From positions 26,257 to 90,256 of the forward strand of contig NZ_QJRL01000023.1 in assembly GCF_003205205.1 (NCBI RefSeq): 64,000 nt of DNA. The letters are read 5' to 3'. Below, piece after piece: positions 17,981-26,568 of the stretch. The translations under genes were made by a program, and so were the position numbers. Below the pieces are notes generated by a model that worked only from the letters and a program-made list of their open reading frames with translations, did not search any database and was not told the origin of the DNA. Positions within the stretch are counted from its first letter, which is position 1; each line of letters opens with the position of its first letter. Source of the stretch: Pseudomonas sp. LB-090624. Lineage in GTDB: Bacteria > Pseudomonadota > Gammaproteobacteria > Pseudomonadales > Pseudomonadaceae.

Positions 17981-18844
17981 ATGAAATCCCGTTTGTTCAT
18001 CATCAGCCAGTACCTGCTGCCGCACCACCTGCTGTCCCGGCTGGCCGGCTGCATCGCCGAGTGCCGCGTGCGCTGGTTCAAGAATGCCTTTACCGCCTGG
18101 TTCGCCAAGCGCTACCAGGTGAACATGTCCGAAGCCCTGGTCGAGGACTTGAGCGCATACGAGCACTTCAATGCGTTCTTTACCCGCGCCCTGAAACCGG
18201 GTGCCCGACCGCTGGACGAAACCCCGGGCGCCATCCTGTGCCCGGCCGACGGCGCCGTCAGCCAGCTCGGCCCGATCGAGCACGGCCGCATCTTCCAAGC
18301 CAAGGGCCACGGTTTCAGCGCCCAGGAACTGTTGGGCGGTGATCCGGCCATGGCCGCACCGTTCATGGGCGGCGAGTTTGCCACCATCTACCTGTCCCCC
18401 AAGGACTACCACCGCGTGCACATGCCGCTGGCCGGCACCCTGCGCGAAATGGTGTATGTGCCGGGCCGGCTGTTCTCGGTCAACCAGACCACCGCAGAGA
18501 ACGTCCCTGAGCTGTTCGCTCGTAACGAGCGCGTGGTCTGCCTTTTCGATACGGAGCGCGGGCCGATGGCCGTGGTGCTGGTGGGTGCGATGATCGTCGC
18601 CTCGATCGAAACCGTGTGGGCCGGGCTGGTGACGCCGCCAAAGCGCGAGCTGAAGACCTTCCGTTACGACGAAGCCAGCCGGGCGCCAATCCACCTGGAA
18701 AAAGGTGCCGAGCTGGGCCGCTTCAAGCTGGGCTCGACCGCCATCGTGCTGTTTGGGCCGGAGCAGGTGAAGTGGGCTGAAAACCTGGGCGCTGGCTCCG
18801 CAGTGCGCATGGGCCAGTCGTTGGCGGCGCCTGCGCAGGCTTGA
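17981..18844 (+). CDS. psd: Phosphatidylserine decarboxylase proenzyme
   Basis: The 287-residue protein has conserved LCPADGAVSQLG, YLSPKDYHRVHMP and, near the C-terminus, KLGSTAIVLF. The LGST motif is where self-cleavage makes the alpha chain with its pyruvoyl group. It makes phosphatidylethanolamine at the inner membrane. An AAGGAA ribosome site is at good spacing. It is the last gene of the HDOD-rhodanese-psd unit, followed by a hairpin shared with convergent serB. Confidence 0.97.
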   Translation: MKSRLFIISQYLLPHHLLSRLAGCIAECRVRWFKNAFTAWFAKRYQVNMSEALVEDLSAYEHFNAFFTRALKPGARPLDETPGAILCPADGAVSQLGPIEHGRIFQAKGHGFSAQELLGGDPAMAAPFMGGEFATIYLSPKDYHRVHMPLAGTLREMVYVPGRLFSVNQTTAENVPELFARNERVVCLFDTERGPMAVVLVGAMIVASIETVWAGLVTPPKRELKTFRYDEASRAPIHLEKGAELGRFKLGSTAIVLFGPEQVKWAENLGAGSAVRMGQSLAAPAQA

Positions 18845-18884
18845 TCACGGTTTTAGCATTGGGGTGCATGTCGGGGTTTAGTTT

Positions 18885-18934
18885 GCGCCTGTAAGATCGA
18901 GCGCCGCACGGGCGGCGCTGGATTTCACAGGCGC
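18885..18934. repeat. REP-like hairpin between convergent psd and serB
   Basis: This is an imperfect inverted repeat with 23-nt arms (20 matches) around a 4-nt loop; the inner stem is GCGCCGC / GCGGCGC. It carries the same GATCGAGCGCCGC core as the long inverted repeat at 40076-40302. It lies where two converging transcripts meet and could end both, although neither side has a clear T run. Confidence 0.6.
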
Positions 18935-18952
18935 TGCAGATTAGACGGCAAA

Positions 18953-20167
18953 CTAGCCCCGCGCGTCGCGGTCGCGCAGGCCCAGCAGGTACAGCACCCC
19001 GTCCAGCCCCAGGGTAGAAATCGCCTGCTTGGCCGACTGGCGCACCAGTGGCTTGGCGCGGAATGCCACGCCCAGGCCGGCCAGCGACAACATCGGCAGG
19101 TCGTTGGCGCCATCCCCTACGGCAATGGTCTGCTCCAGCTGCAAGCCTTCCTCGCTCGCCAGTTTCTGCAACAGCTCGGCCTTGCGCTGGGCATCGACGA
19201 TTGGCTCGACCGCCACGCCAGTCACCTTGCCATCGACCACTTCCAATTCGTTGGCGAATACATAGTCGATACCCAGGCGCGCCTGCACCTGGCGGGCAAA
19301 GTAGGTAAAGCCGCCGGACAGAATCGCGGTCTTGTAACCCAGGCGCTTGAGCTCGGCGAAAAGGTTCTCGGCGCCCTCGGTCAGGCGCAGCGATGCACCG
19401 ATCTCGTCCAGCACGCCTACATCCAGGCCTTTGAGCAGTGCCATGCGCTCCTTGAAGCTGGCGCGGAAGTCCAGTTCGCCACGCATGGCGCGCTCGGTGA
19501 TCGCCGCCACCTGCTCACCCACGCCAGCGGCCTTGGCCAGCTCATCGATGACTTCGGCTTCGATCAGGGTAGAGTCCATGTCGAATACCGCCAGGCGGCG
19601 GTTACGGCGGAACAGGTCGTCCTTCTGGAAGGCAATGTCGATGCTCAACTCCTCAGCCAGGGCAAAGAAATCGGCACGCAGGGCCTGGGCGTCGCTCGGC
19701 ACGCCACGTACGGAAATTTCAACGGCCGCCTTACCCTTGTCGGTCTCGGCATCCAGCGCCACACGGGCCGACAGGCGCTCGATGCGCTCGATGGTGAGGC
19801 CGTACTGGCTGATGACCGCACTCACCCGCTGCAGTTGCTCGGGGGTGATCTTGCGGCTGAGCAAGGTAACGATGTGGCGCGCCTCGCCATGGCCATCGGC
19901 CCAGTGCTGGTAATCCGCCTCGGAAATCGGCGTGTAGCGTGCCTGCAGGTTCAGCTCATGGGCCTTGGCTTGCACGCCTTGCAGCAGTGCGGTCGCCACT
20001 TCGTTGTCCGGGATATCGACCAGGATGCCGAACGACAAGGTGCCGTGCATGACCGCCAGGCCGATGTCTAGGATGCTCACACCGCCCTGCAGCAGGACGC
20101 CGGTGATAGCGGCAGTGAGACCTGGACGGTCCTCACCGGTGATGTTGATCAGGACGATTTCGCGCAC
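18953..20167 (-). CDS. serB: Phosphoserine phosphatase SerB
   Basis: The 404-residue protein has two N-terminal ACT-like regions (LINITGEDRPGLTAAITG begins the first) and a C-terminal HAD phosphatase. HAD motif I is VFDMDSTLI, and GDGANDLPML supplies the metal-binding Asp residues. It makes L-serine from phosphoserine. The GTG before REIVLIN is preferred because GGAG lies seven bases upstream; an ATG 11 codons earlier has no ribosome site. It is divergent from the AhpA-type gene. Confidence 0.95.
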   Translation of the reverse strand: MREIVLINITGEDRPGLTAAITGVLLQGGVSILDIGLAVMHGTLSFGILVDIPDNEVATALLQGVQAKAHELNLQARYTPISEADYQHWADGHGEARHIVTLLSRKITPEQLQRVSAVISQYGLTIERIERLSARVALDAETDKGKAAVEISVRGVPSDAQALRADFFALAEELSIDIAFQKDDLFRRNRRLAVFDMDSTLIEAEVIDELAKAAGVGEQVAAITERAMRGELDFRASFKERMALLKGLDVGVLDEIGASLRLTEGAENLFAELKRLGYKTAILSGGFTYFARQVQARLGIDYVFANELEVVDGKVTGVAVEPIVDAQRKAELLQKLASEEGLQLEQTIAVGDGANDLPMLSLAGLGVAFRAKPLVRQSAKQAISTLGLDGVLYLLGLRDRDARG

Positions 20168-20301
20168 AACCTGGCTCCGGCTTCGATGAAAAATGCGCAT
20201 TCTACCGATTTTCCATGACCATCGGGCGCCAACGATACTTTGCCGACAAAACCCGGCTCGCTATACTCCCCCCACTTTCAAGCCATAAAGAGCCGAGCTC
20301 A

Positions 20302-21759
20302 GTGAACCGGCCCACGCCCGTCAAACCAGACAACTTCTTCCTGATGATCTATCGTGCCCTGAGTCAACGTCGCGTGCCGCTGGCACTGCGCATCGCCTGC
20401 ACCAACATCTTCCTGGTGGCGCTGGCACTGGTGATCTACGCCTGTGTGATGGGCCTGCAGTTCAAGCAGGCCATGCATGAGCAGGCCGATGCCTTGGGCC
20501 AGAGCCTGACAACGCAGACGGCCACTTCGGCGACCGAACTGCTGGTAGCCAATGACATCCTCAGCCTCAATGTGCTGCTGGGCAACCTGGTGAAGAACCC
20601 ATTGGTAGCCCATGCAGCGATCTACAGCGTGGACAACCGTATCCTCGCCGAAGCTGGCCAGCGCCCACGCAATGGCCTGCTGGGCGAGGCCGAAGGTGTG
20701 TACCAGACCAAAATCAGCTTCCAGGACGTGGCTGCCGGGCAACTGCGCATCAGCCTGGACATGAGTCAGTTCCAGCAACCGATGCTGATCAGCCTGCAGA
20801 GCATGGGCATCCTGGCCGCCATTCTGTTGGTCCTGGCACTGACCCTGAGCCTGCGCCAAGGCCGCCACATCACGTTGCCGTTGCTGCAGCTACGGGTGTG
20901 GCTGCGCGACCCGCAGCACTACACCCCGGCCACCGACCGCCAAGACGAGATCGGCGACATTGCTCGCCAGCTGCATGCGCGCCTGGCGCCACCACCGCCG
21001 CCGGAGCCCGAGCCTGAGGAAGAAGACGACGAGCAGTTCGACGACCTGCACGACGCGGCCCCGGCGCCCAAGGCTGTGCCGCGCTCCCGGGTAGCTGCCG
21101 TGGAAGACGAAGATGACGATGAGGCCTTCGCCGGCCTGCTGGACGACGACAATGCGCCAAAAGCCGCCGTGGTCGAGTCTGACGAGCCTCAATTCAGCGC
21201 CGTGCTCGCCGTACAGCTGGGTTCGCAGGAGCAACTGCGCCGCCTGCCACGGACACGCCTGACTGAGCTAACCGAGCGCTACAGCGATTGCCTGGAGCAC
21301 GCGGCCTCACTCTACGACGGTGAAACCCATACGCTGAACGACGGCAGTACCCTGGTACTGTTCCATAGCCGTGTGTGTGGCGAGGACTACCTGACCAACG
21401 CCATTTGCTGCGGCGAACTGTTGCGGGCCCTGGGCCATGCGCTGCAAATCGAGGTGGCTGACAGTGGCATCACCTTGCAACTGCAGCTTGGTCTGGCGCT
21501 GGGCAACGACCTGCACGGGCTGGAACTGGTCGACCTGCTGATGGCAGAGAAGGCCCAGGATGCCTTGGCGCTGTCGCAGCATAGCCGCAACCTGTTGCTG
21601 GTGGAGCGTCCGATCAGCGACGACACGCTGATTCGCCAACGCGCGCGTATCCGCCCGATTGCCAGCCCGGAGGGTGCCTGCTGCGTAGAGCGCCTGATGG
21701 AGCCCTACCCGTCGATGCTGGAACGCCAGCTGGCGCGGATGCACGAGCGCCGGGCTTGA
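20302..21759 (+). CDS. AhpA/YtjB-family inner-membrane protein
   Basis: The protein (about 485 residues) has a membrane span near residues 30-50, a periplasmic sensor-like segment, and a second span near 160-185 followed by a HAMP-like stretch. A striking acidic, Pro-rich linker (about 225-300, many Asp/Glu) leads to a C-terminal cytoplasmic domain of cyclase-like length but without recognisable catalytic motifs. The family sits next to serB in many gammaproteobacteria and has no settled function. The start is uncertain: GTG (VNRPTPVK) is used here, while an in-frame ATG 29 codons upstream lacks a ribosome site. Confidence 0.75.
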   Translation: MNRPTPVKPDNFFLMIYRALSQRRVPLALRIACTNIFLVALALVIYACVMGLQFKQAMHEQADALGQSLTTQTATSATELLVANDILSLNVLLGNLVKNPLVAHAAIYSVDNRILAEAGQRPRNGLLGEAEGVYQTKISFQDVAAGQLRISLDMSQFQQPMLISLQSMGILAAILLVLALTLSLRQGRHITLPLLQLRVWLRDPQHYTPATDRQDEIGDIARQLHARLAPPPPPEPEPEEEDDEQFDDLHDAAPAPKAVPRSRVAAVEDEDDDEAFAGLLDDDNAPKAAVVESDEPQFSAVLAVQLGSQEQLRRLPRTRLTELTERYSDCLEHAASLYDGETHTLNDGSTLVLFHSRVCGEDYLTNAICCGELLRALGHALQIEVADSGITLQLQLGLALGNDLHGLELVDLLMAEKAQDALALSQHSRNLLLVERPISDDTLIRQRARIRPIASPEGACCVERLMEPYPSMLERQLARMHERRA

Positions 21760-21868
21760 GATAGTCAGCCTTGGGGCGCTGAGCGCCCCATCGCCGGCAA
21801 GCCTGGTGCCCACAGGCGCTATGCACAACTGGCGATGGCTGCACAGCCGCCCCGGCACTTTCAGAAAG

Positions 21869-21906
21869 CCACAAAAAAGCCCGCATCAATGCGGGCTTTT
21901 TTGTGG
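21869..21906. terminator. Bidirectional terminator between convergent genes
   Basis: A perfect inverted repeat of 17-nt arms with a 4-nt loop has six A before and six T after the GC stem (AGCCCGCA / TGCGGGCT). It therefore has a T run in both directions. It ends transcription of the AhpA-type gene on the plus strand and of the PqiC-like gene on the minus strand. Confidence 0.93.
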
Positions 21907-21914
21907 CACTTCGA

Positions 21915-22628
21915 TCAGAACCGATAGACTTCCATGTCGGTACGGATTGGCGAAGCCATCGGAATCTTGGACTTCTCCGGCGCCTTCTTCACCTGCACCG
22001 GAGCAGCGGGCTTTTTAGGCGACTCCTCGGCAATGGCCGGCTGGTTGGCCAGCGGCTTCAACGCCGTGCTCAGTTGCTCGGCCAGTTTTTGCAGCAGTTG
22101 GCCCTGGGCCTGCACCTGCGACGACTCACTGCCCTCGTGCGGCTGCTCAAGGTGAACGATACGGTTGTCACGGACATGGCCACGACGGTCCAGCAGACGC
22201 CACTGGGCGTCGAGGATGGCCGGCTGGTCCTTGCCCGAGTCCAGGCGAGTGATCGACAACAAGACTTGCACGTCGGGGCTGAAACCAGCAGTCGCCGGGG
22301 CCAGCACTACCCGCTGGCTGTCCAGTCGCCAAGCCAATTGACGTACCAGCAGCTGGTCGATATCCGACGAAAGGCTGCCAGCCCAGCGACCGTCGGTCGC
22401 CGCACTGAGGCTGCCATCGGCCTGACGTTGCAGGAACGTCTCGCGCTGCAGGTAGTCGGCCACCGATACCGGGCCAAGCACCACGGCCATGCCGGCACTC
22501 TGCGACGGCTGGCCAGGATCACCGCTGTCTAGCTGGTACAGGGCAACCGGCTGGTGCATGGTGCACCCGCCAAGGCCCAGCAGGCCAGTCATCAACAGCG
22601 CAAATGGAAGGCGCAGAAATTTCATCAT
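21915..22628 (-). CDS. PqiC-like outer-membrane transport auxiliary lipoprotein
   Basis: The 237-residue protein has a lipoprotein signal with lipobox LGGC (Cys about residue 20), then a DUF330/PqiC-type domain beginning with YQLDSG and VVLGPVSVADYLQR. A Lys/Pro-rich tail follows. PqiC proteins form outer-membrane rings that work with MCE proteins in lipid transport. No MCE or PqiA/B gene is nearby, so the partner is unknown. Two adjacent ATG codons are possible starts. Confidence 0.8.
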   Translation of the reverse strand: MMKFLRLPFALLMTGLLGLGGCTMHQPVALYQLDSGDPGQPSQSAGMAVVLGPVSVADYLQRETFLQRQADGSLSAATDGRWAGSLSSDIDQLLVRQLAWRLDSQRVVLAPATAGFSPDVQVLLSITRLDSGKDQPAILDAQWRLLDRRGHVRDNRIVHLEQPHEGSESSQVQAQGQLLQKLAEQLSTALKPLANQPAIAEESPKKPAAPVQVKKAPEKSKIPMASPIRTDMEVYRF

Positions 22629-22757
22629 CCCATCCAGGCGGCCGCCTACAGGCACACCGCAGTGATACATATAAATTCAAACGTGCACACGGCCACGCCG
22701 GCACCACAGGGGCCATATCATCCGCGAAATAACCGTCCGACTCCAGCATTTCTGCCC

Positions 22758-22782
22758 GGAACGGCGCTGAAATTGCCGTTCC
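22758..22782 (-). terminator. Hairpin downstream of parC
   Basis: An 8-bp stem (GGAACGGC / GCCGTTCC) with a 9-nt loop lies 16 bases after the parC stop. No T run follows, so it may be a weak terminator or a 3'-end stabiliser. The rest of the 169-base gap shows nothing else. Confidence 0.45.
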
Positions 22783-22797
22783 AGACATTTCTGCCGA

Positions 22798-25056
22798 TTA
22801 CGCCGGCACTTCCACCTGCAACCCGTCGACACGCTGGAACCCGCGTGGCAGCTTGCTGCCGCGCCGTCCGCGCTCGCCCTTGTAATGCTCCAGGTCGTCC
22901 GCTTTCAAAGATAGGGTACGCTTGCCCGCTTGCAATACAAGGGTCGCGCCTTCGGCAATCACGGCCAGATCGGTGACATATTCTTCACGGTTGGCTACCC
23001 GGTCGCCCGGCACGCCAATGATCTTGTTGCCCTTGCCCTTGCCCAGCTGCGGCAGGTCGCTGACCTTGAACACCAGCAGGCGGCCTTCGGTGGTCACGGC
23101 TGCAAGCCAATCCTGCTCGCGATTGGCCACCGGGCGCGGGGTCATGACTTTGGCCCCGTTGGGCAGGCTGAGCAGGCCCTTGCCGGCCTTGTTCTTGGCC
23201 TGCAGGTCTTCACCCTTGACCACGAAGCCGTAGCCGGCATCCGAAGCCACTACGTACAGCGCGTCGTCTTCGGGCAACAACACGCATTCGAAGGTGGCCC
23301 CCGGTGGCGGCGTCAGGCGGCCGGTAAGGGGCTCGCCCTGGCCACGCGCCGATGGCAAGCTGTGGGCCGCCAGCGAGTAGCTGCGACCGGTAGAGTCGAT
23401 CAGTACGGCAAACTGGTTGGAACGCCCGGCAGCGGCGGCCTTGAAGCCGTCGCCAGCCTTGTAGGAAAGGCCGGTGGCGTCGATATCATGGCCCTTGGCG
23501 CAGCGCACCCAGCCCTTTTCCGACAGCACCACGGTAACCGGCTCGGTCGGCATCAGTTCGTTTTCCGACAGGGCCTTGGCTTCGGCGCGCTCGACGATTG
23601 GCGAGCGGCGGTCGTCACCGTAGGTTTCGGCGTCCTTGATCAGTTCGCTGCGCACCAGCTTGCGTAGCTTGGCTTCGCTGCCCAGCAGCGCCTGCAGCTT
23701 GGCCTGCTCCTTCAGCAGCTCGTCCTGTTCACCGCGGATCTTCATCTCCTCCAGGCGCGCCAGCTGCCGCAAGCGGGTCTCGAGGATGTAGTCGGCCTGG
23801 ATCTCGGTCAGGTCGAAGCGCGCGATCAGCGCCTGCTTGGGGTGCTCTTCGGTGCGGATGATATGAATCACTTCATCCAGGTTGAGGAACGCGGTGAGCA
23901 AGCCGTCCAACAGGTGCAGGCGCTTCTCGACCTTGTCCAGGCGGTGCTGGAGGCGGCGACGAACGGTATTGGTGCGGAACTCCAGCCACTCCACCAGGAT
24001 CGCCCGCAAGTTCTTCAACTGCGGCCGGCCGTCAAGGCCGATGATGTTGACGTTGACCCGGTAGCTGCTTTCCAGGTCGGTAGTCGCGAACAGGTGTTGC
24101 ATCAGTTCGTCGGCATCCACGCGATTGGAGCGCGGGATGATGACGATGCGGCACGGGTTCTCGTGGTCCGACTCGTCGCGCAGGTCGGCGACCATCGGCA
24201 GCTTCTTGGCTTGCATCTGCGCAGCGATCTGCTCCAGTACCTTGGCCCCGGAGACCTGGTGCGGCAGCGCGGTGACGACGATGTCGCCGTCTTCTACGCG
24301 GTAGACCGCGCGCATACGGATAGAGCCACGGCCGCTTTCGTACATCTTGAGGATTTCGGCACGCGGCGTGACGATTTCGGCCTCGGTCGGGTAGTCCGGC
24401 CCTTGGATGTGCTCGCACAACTGCTCGATGGTGGCTTTGGGCTCGTCGAGCAGGCGTACGCAGGCACTGGCCACTTCACGCAGGTTGTGCGGCGGCACGT
24501 CGGTGGCCATGCCCACGGCGATACCGGTGGTGCCGTTGAGCAGGATGTTGGGCAGGCGCGCCGGCAGCACGGCTGGCTCCTGCAAGGTGCCGTCGAAGTT
24601 CGGCACCCAGTCGACGGTGCCCTGGCCAACCTCGCTGAGCAGCACTTCGGCGTAGCGCGACAGGCGTGCCTCGGTGTAACGCATGGCGGCGAACGACTTC
24701 GGATCGTCCGGCGCACCCCAGTTACCCTGGCCATCGACCAGGGTATAGCGGTAGCTGAACGGCTGCGCCATCAGCACCATGGCCTCGTAGCAGGCCGAGT
24801 CGCCGTGGGGGTGGAACTTGCCGAGCACGTCACCGACGGTGCGCGCCGACTTCTTGTGCTTGGCATCGGCATCCAGCCCCAACTCGCTCATGGCGTAGAC
24901 GATGCGGCGCTGCACCGGCTTCAGGCCATCGCCGATATGCGGCAAGGCACGGTCCATGATCACGTACATGGAGTAGTTGAGGTAGGCCTGTTCGGTGAAG
25001 TCAGCCAGCGAGCGGCGTTCGACGCCGTCCAGGCTGAGTTCCAGTGAGTCGCTCAT
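22798..25056 (-). CDS. parC: DNA topoisomerase IV subunit A
   Basis: The 752-residue protein has the GyrA/ParC breakage-rejoining domain with the catalytic Tyr in AAMRYTEARLS and a C-terminal beta-pinwheel. The quinolone-determining region is HPHGDSACYEAM, with Ser87 and Glu91 both in the susceptible state. It decatenates daughter chromosomes with ParE. It follows the retropepsin-like gene by ten bases in the same transcription unit as parE. Confidence 0.98.
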   Translation of the reverse strand: MSDSLELSLDGVERRSLADFTEQAYLNYSMYVIMDRALPHIGDGLKPVQRRIVYAMSELGLDADAKHKKSARTVGDVLGKFHPHGDSACYEAMVLMAQPFSYRYTLVDGQGNWGAPDDPKSFAAMRYTEARLSRYAEVLLSEVGQGTVDWVPNFDGTLQEPAVLPARLPNILLNGTTGIAVGMATDVPPHNLREVASACVRLLDEPKATIEQLCEHIQGPDYPTEAEIVTPRAEILKMYESGRGSIRMRAVYRVEDGDIVVTALPHQVSGAKVLEQIAAQMQAKKLPMVADLRDESDHENPCRIVIIPRSNRVDADELMQHLFATTDLESSYRVNVNIIGLDGRPQLKNLRAILVEWLEFRTNTVRRRLQHRLDKVEKRLHLLDGLLTAFLNLDEVIHIIRTEEHPKQALIARFDLTEIQADYILETRLRQLARLEEMKIRGEQDELLKEQAKLQALLGSEAKLRKLVRSELIKDAETYGDDRRSPIVERAEAKALSENELMPTEPVTVVLSEKGWVRCAKGHDIDATGLSYKAGDGFKAAAAGRSNQFAVLIDSTGRSYSLAAHSLPSARGQGEPLTGRLTPPPGATFECVLLPEDDALYVVASDAGYGFVVKGEDLQAKNKAGKGLLSLPNGAKVMTPRPVANREQDWLAAVTTEGRLLVFKVSDLPQLGKGKGNKIIGVPGDRVANREEYVTDLAVIAEGATLVLQAGKRTLSLKADDLEHYKGERGRRGSKLPRGFQRVDGLQVEVPA

Positions 25057-25066
25057 GCGGGCCTCG

Positions 25067-25585
25067 TCATTTCAGGTTCTGGCGCAGCAGCATGGTGCCA
25101 CCGCGCTGGGTAAATTCAAGTTGTTGCAGGGCACTCATGCCCAGTAATACGGTAGGCCCATCCAGGCCGGGCACGACGATGGCGCGTACGTCCTGCAGGC
25201 GGATATCGCCCAGTTGCAGGCTGGCCAGGCGCGTGCGGTAGCCTTCGGTGCGACCGTTGGCAGTGCTCAGCAGCACCGGGCTGCCGCGCTCCAGGTTCAA
25301 ATCACGGGCCAGCGCCTCGGGGATCGCAACGTCCGTGGCACCGGTATCGAGCATGAAATGCACGACCTGGCCATTGATCGCTCCATCCACAACGAAGTGG
25401 CCCTGGCCATTACCGAGCAGACGCACCTCGATGAAGCCTTGGCCATGCTCGGACTGCACTTGGCTGTTGGGGTTGCGCCGACTGTCTTCCCACTGGCCGA
25501 AAAAGCGCGTGGCCAGGAACATGGCTGCCGCCCAGGCAAGGACCATCAGCACCCGCCCCGCGCGCTTGCCCGGCGCCTGGCTCAT
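25067..25585 (-). CDS. Membrane-anchored retropepsin-like aspartic protease (TIGR02281 type)
   Basis: The 172-residue protein has one N-terminal membrane span (about 12-32) and then a single-lobe aspartic protease fold. The active-site motif is MLDTGATDVAIP (about residue 80), and a GLDGPTVLLGMSAL flap/hydrophobic-Gly segment follows. It probably works as a dimer in the periplasm; its substrate is unknown. Its ATG overlaps the stop of the phytase-like gene (ATGA), and parC starts ten bases downstream, so it is embedded in the topoisomerase IV operon. Confidence 0.85.
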   Translation of the reverse strand: MSQAPGKRAGRVLMVLAWAAAMFLATRFFGQWEDSRRNPNSQVQSEHGQGFIEVRLLGNGQGHFVVDGAINGQVVHFMLDTGATDVAIPEALARDLNLERGSPVLLSTANGRTEGYRTRLASLQLGDIRLQDVRAIVVPGLDGPTVLLGMSALQQLEFTQRGGTMLLRQNLK

Positions 25586-26568
25586 GGTTTGGCGCTCCAG
25601 CCACCTTCCGGCGCGTCGAAGCGCCAGACGATCGGGCGGCTCTCGCCATCGGCGCGGTCGCCGTTGTTGTTGTCCAGACCGATCCAGGCGCCGTGGGCGT
25701 CGATCACCAGTGCTTCGGCCAGACCGAACGGCTGATCGTAACGGCGCATGGGCTCCAACGCCTCGGCGGCGAACGACCAGCAACGCTCGACCTTGCCGCT
25801 GTCAGCGTCACGCCGGCATACCCGGTAGGCATTGCGCTCAAGGGTGAACAGCTTGCCCTCGAACCAGGCCAGGTCGGCAAAATCGCGCGACAGGGCGCGG
25901 GCATTTGGCATTTGCGCCGGCTGCATCTCGACCCCGGCCTCGCTCAGCAGTACGCAACTGCGCCCGCAGGTCCATACCGACTGCTGGCGTTCGATGGCCA
26001 CCAGGCCACGGCGCTCACGCTCGGCGGCCAGCCACAGGCGATCGCCTGCGGGGTTGATCGCCAGGCCTTCGAACAGGGCATTGAAGTTCAGCAGCATGCC
26101 GCTGGCCCTGGCCTGGCGAACCATGGCCTGATCAATTTTCAACCAGTCCGGCTGGCCCTCCTGCGGCAGTTGCAGCACGGCGGCGTGGGCCTCGCTGACC
26201 AGGTACATGTTGCCCGCCTGGTCGCAGCTGATGCCTTCGAAATCCAGCTCGCCGCCACGTATGTAGGAAGCCGCCCAGTTACGTGACTTCAAGCCCCACG
26301 GCAGGCCACTTTCCGGCACGGGTGGCGGGGTGAAGGTCAGCGGCTGCGCACGCCAGGTGGCGTTTTGCTGGTCGAAACGGTAGATGCGGTCGTCATCACG
26401 ATCGGAGACGCCCCACAGCCCGCCCCGGCATTCCGCGAGCCCAGACAGGTTGCCACCGCGCATGCCGTCGATCGGGTGCTCGGCACTCAGCTTCAGCTCC
26501 GGCCAATTGCCCGCCAGGCTTGGCAGGGCAACCAGCGCCAGACAGGCCGACAGAAGCAGACGAATCAA
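25582..26568 (-). CDS. Exported esterase-like/phytase-like beta-propeller protein
   Basis: The 328-residue protein has a clear signal peptide (about 1-19, ending SLAG) and a beta-propeller-like pattern (GLAECRGGLWGVSDRDDDRIYRF, ELDFEGISCDQAGNMYLVSE, FEGLAINPAGDRLWLA, GLDNNNGDR). This resembles the esterase-like activity of phytase family. Enzyme activity is unproven. The start seems to be TTG, overlapping the parE stop by two bases (TTGA), with no in-frame ATG available, so it depends on coupling to parE. Confidence 0.78.
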   Translation of the reverse strand: MIRLLLSACLALVALPSLAGNWPELKLSAEHPIDGMRGGNLSGLAECRGGLWGVSDRDDDRIYRFDQQNATWRAQPLTFTPPPVPESGLPWGLKSRNWAASYIRGGELDFEGISCDQAGNMYLVSEAHAAVLQLPQEGQPDWLKIDQAMVRQARASGMLLNFNALFEGLAINPAGDRLWLAAERERRGLVAIERQQSVWTCGRSCVLLSEAGVEMQPAQMPNARALSRDFADLAWFEGKLFTLERNAYRVCRRDADSGKVERCWSFAAEALEPMRRYDQPFGLAEALVIDAHGAWIGLDNNNGDRADGESRPIVWRFDAPEGGWSAKP

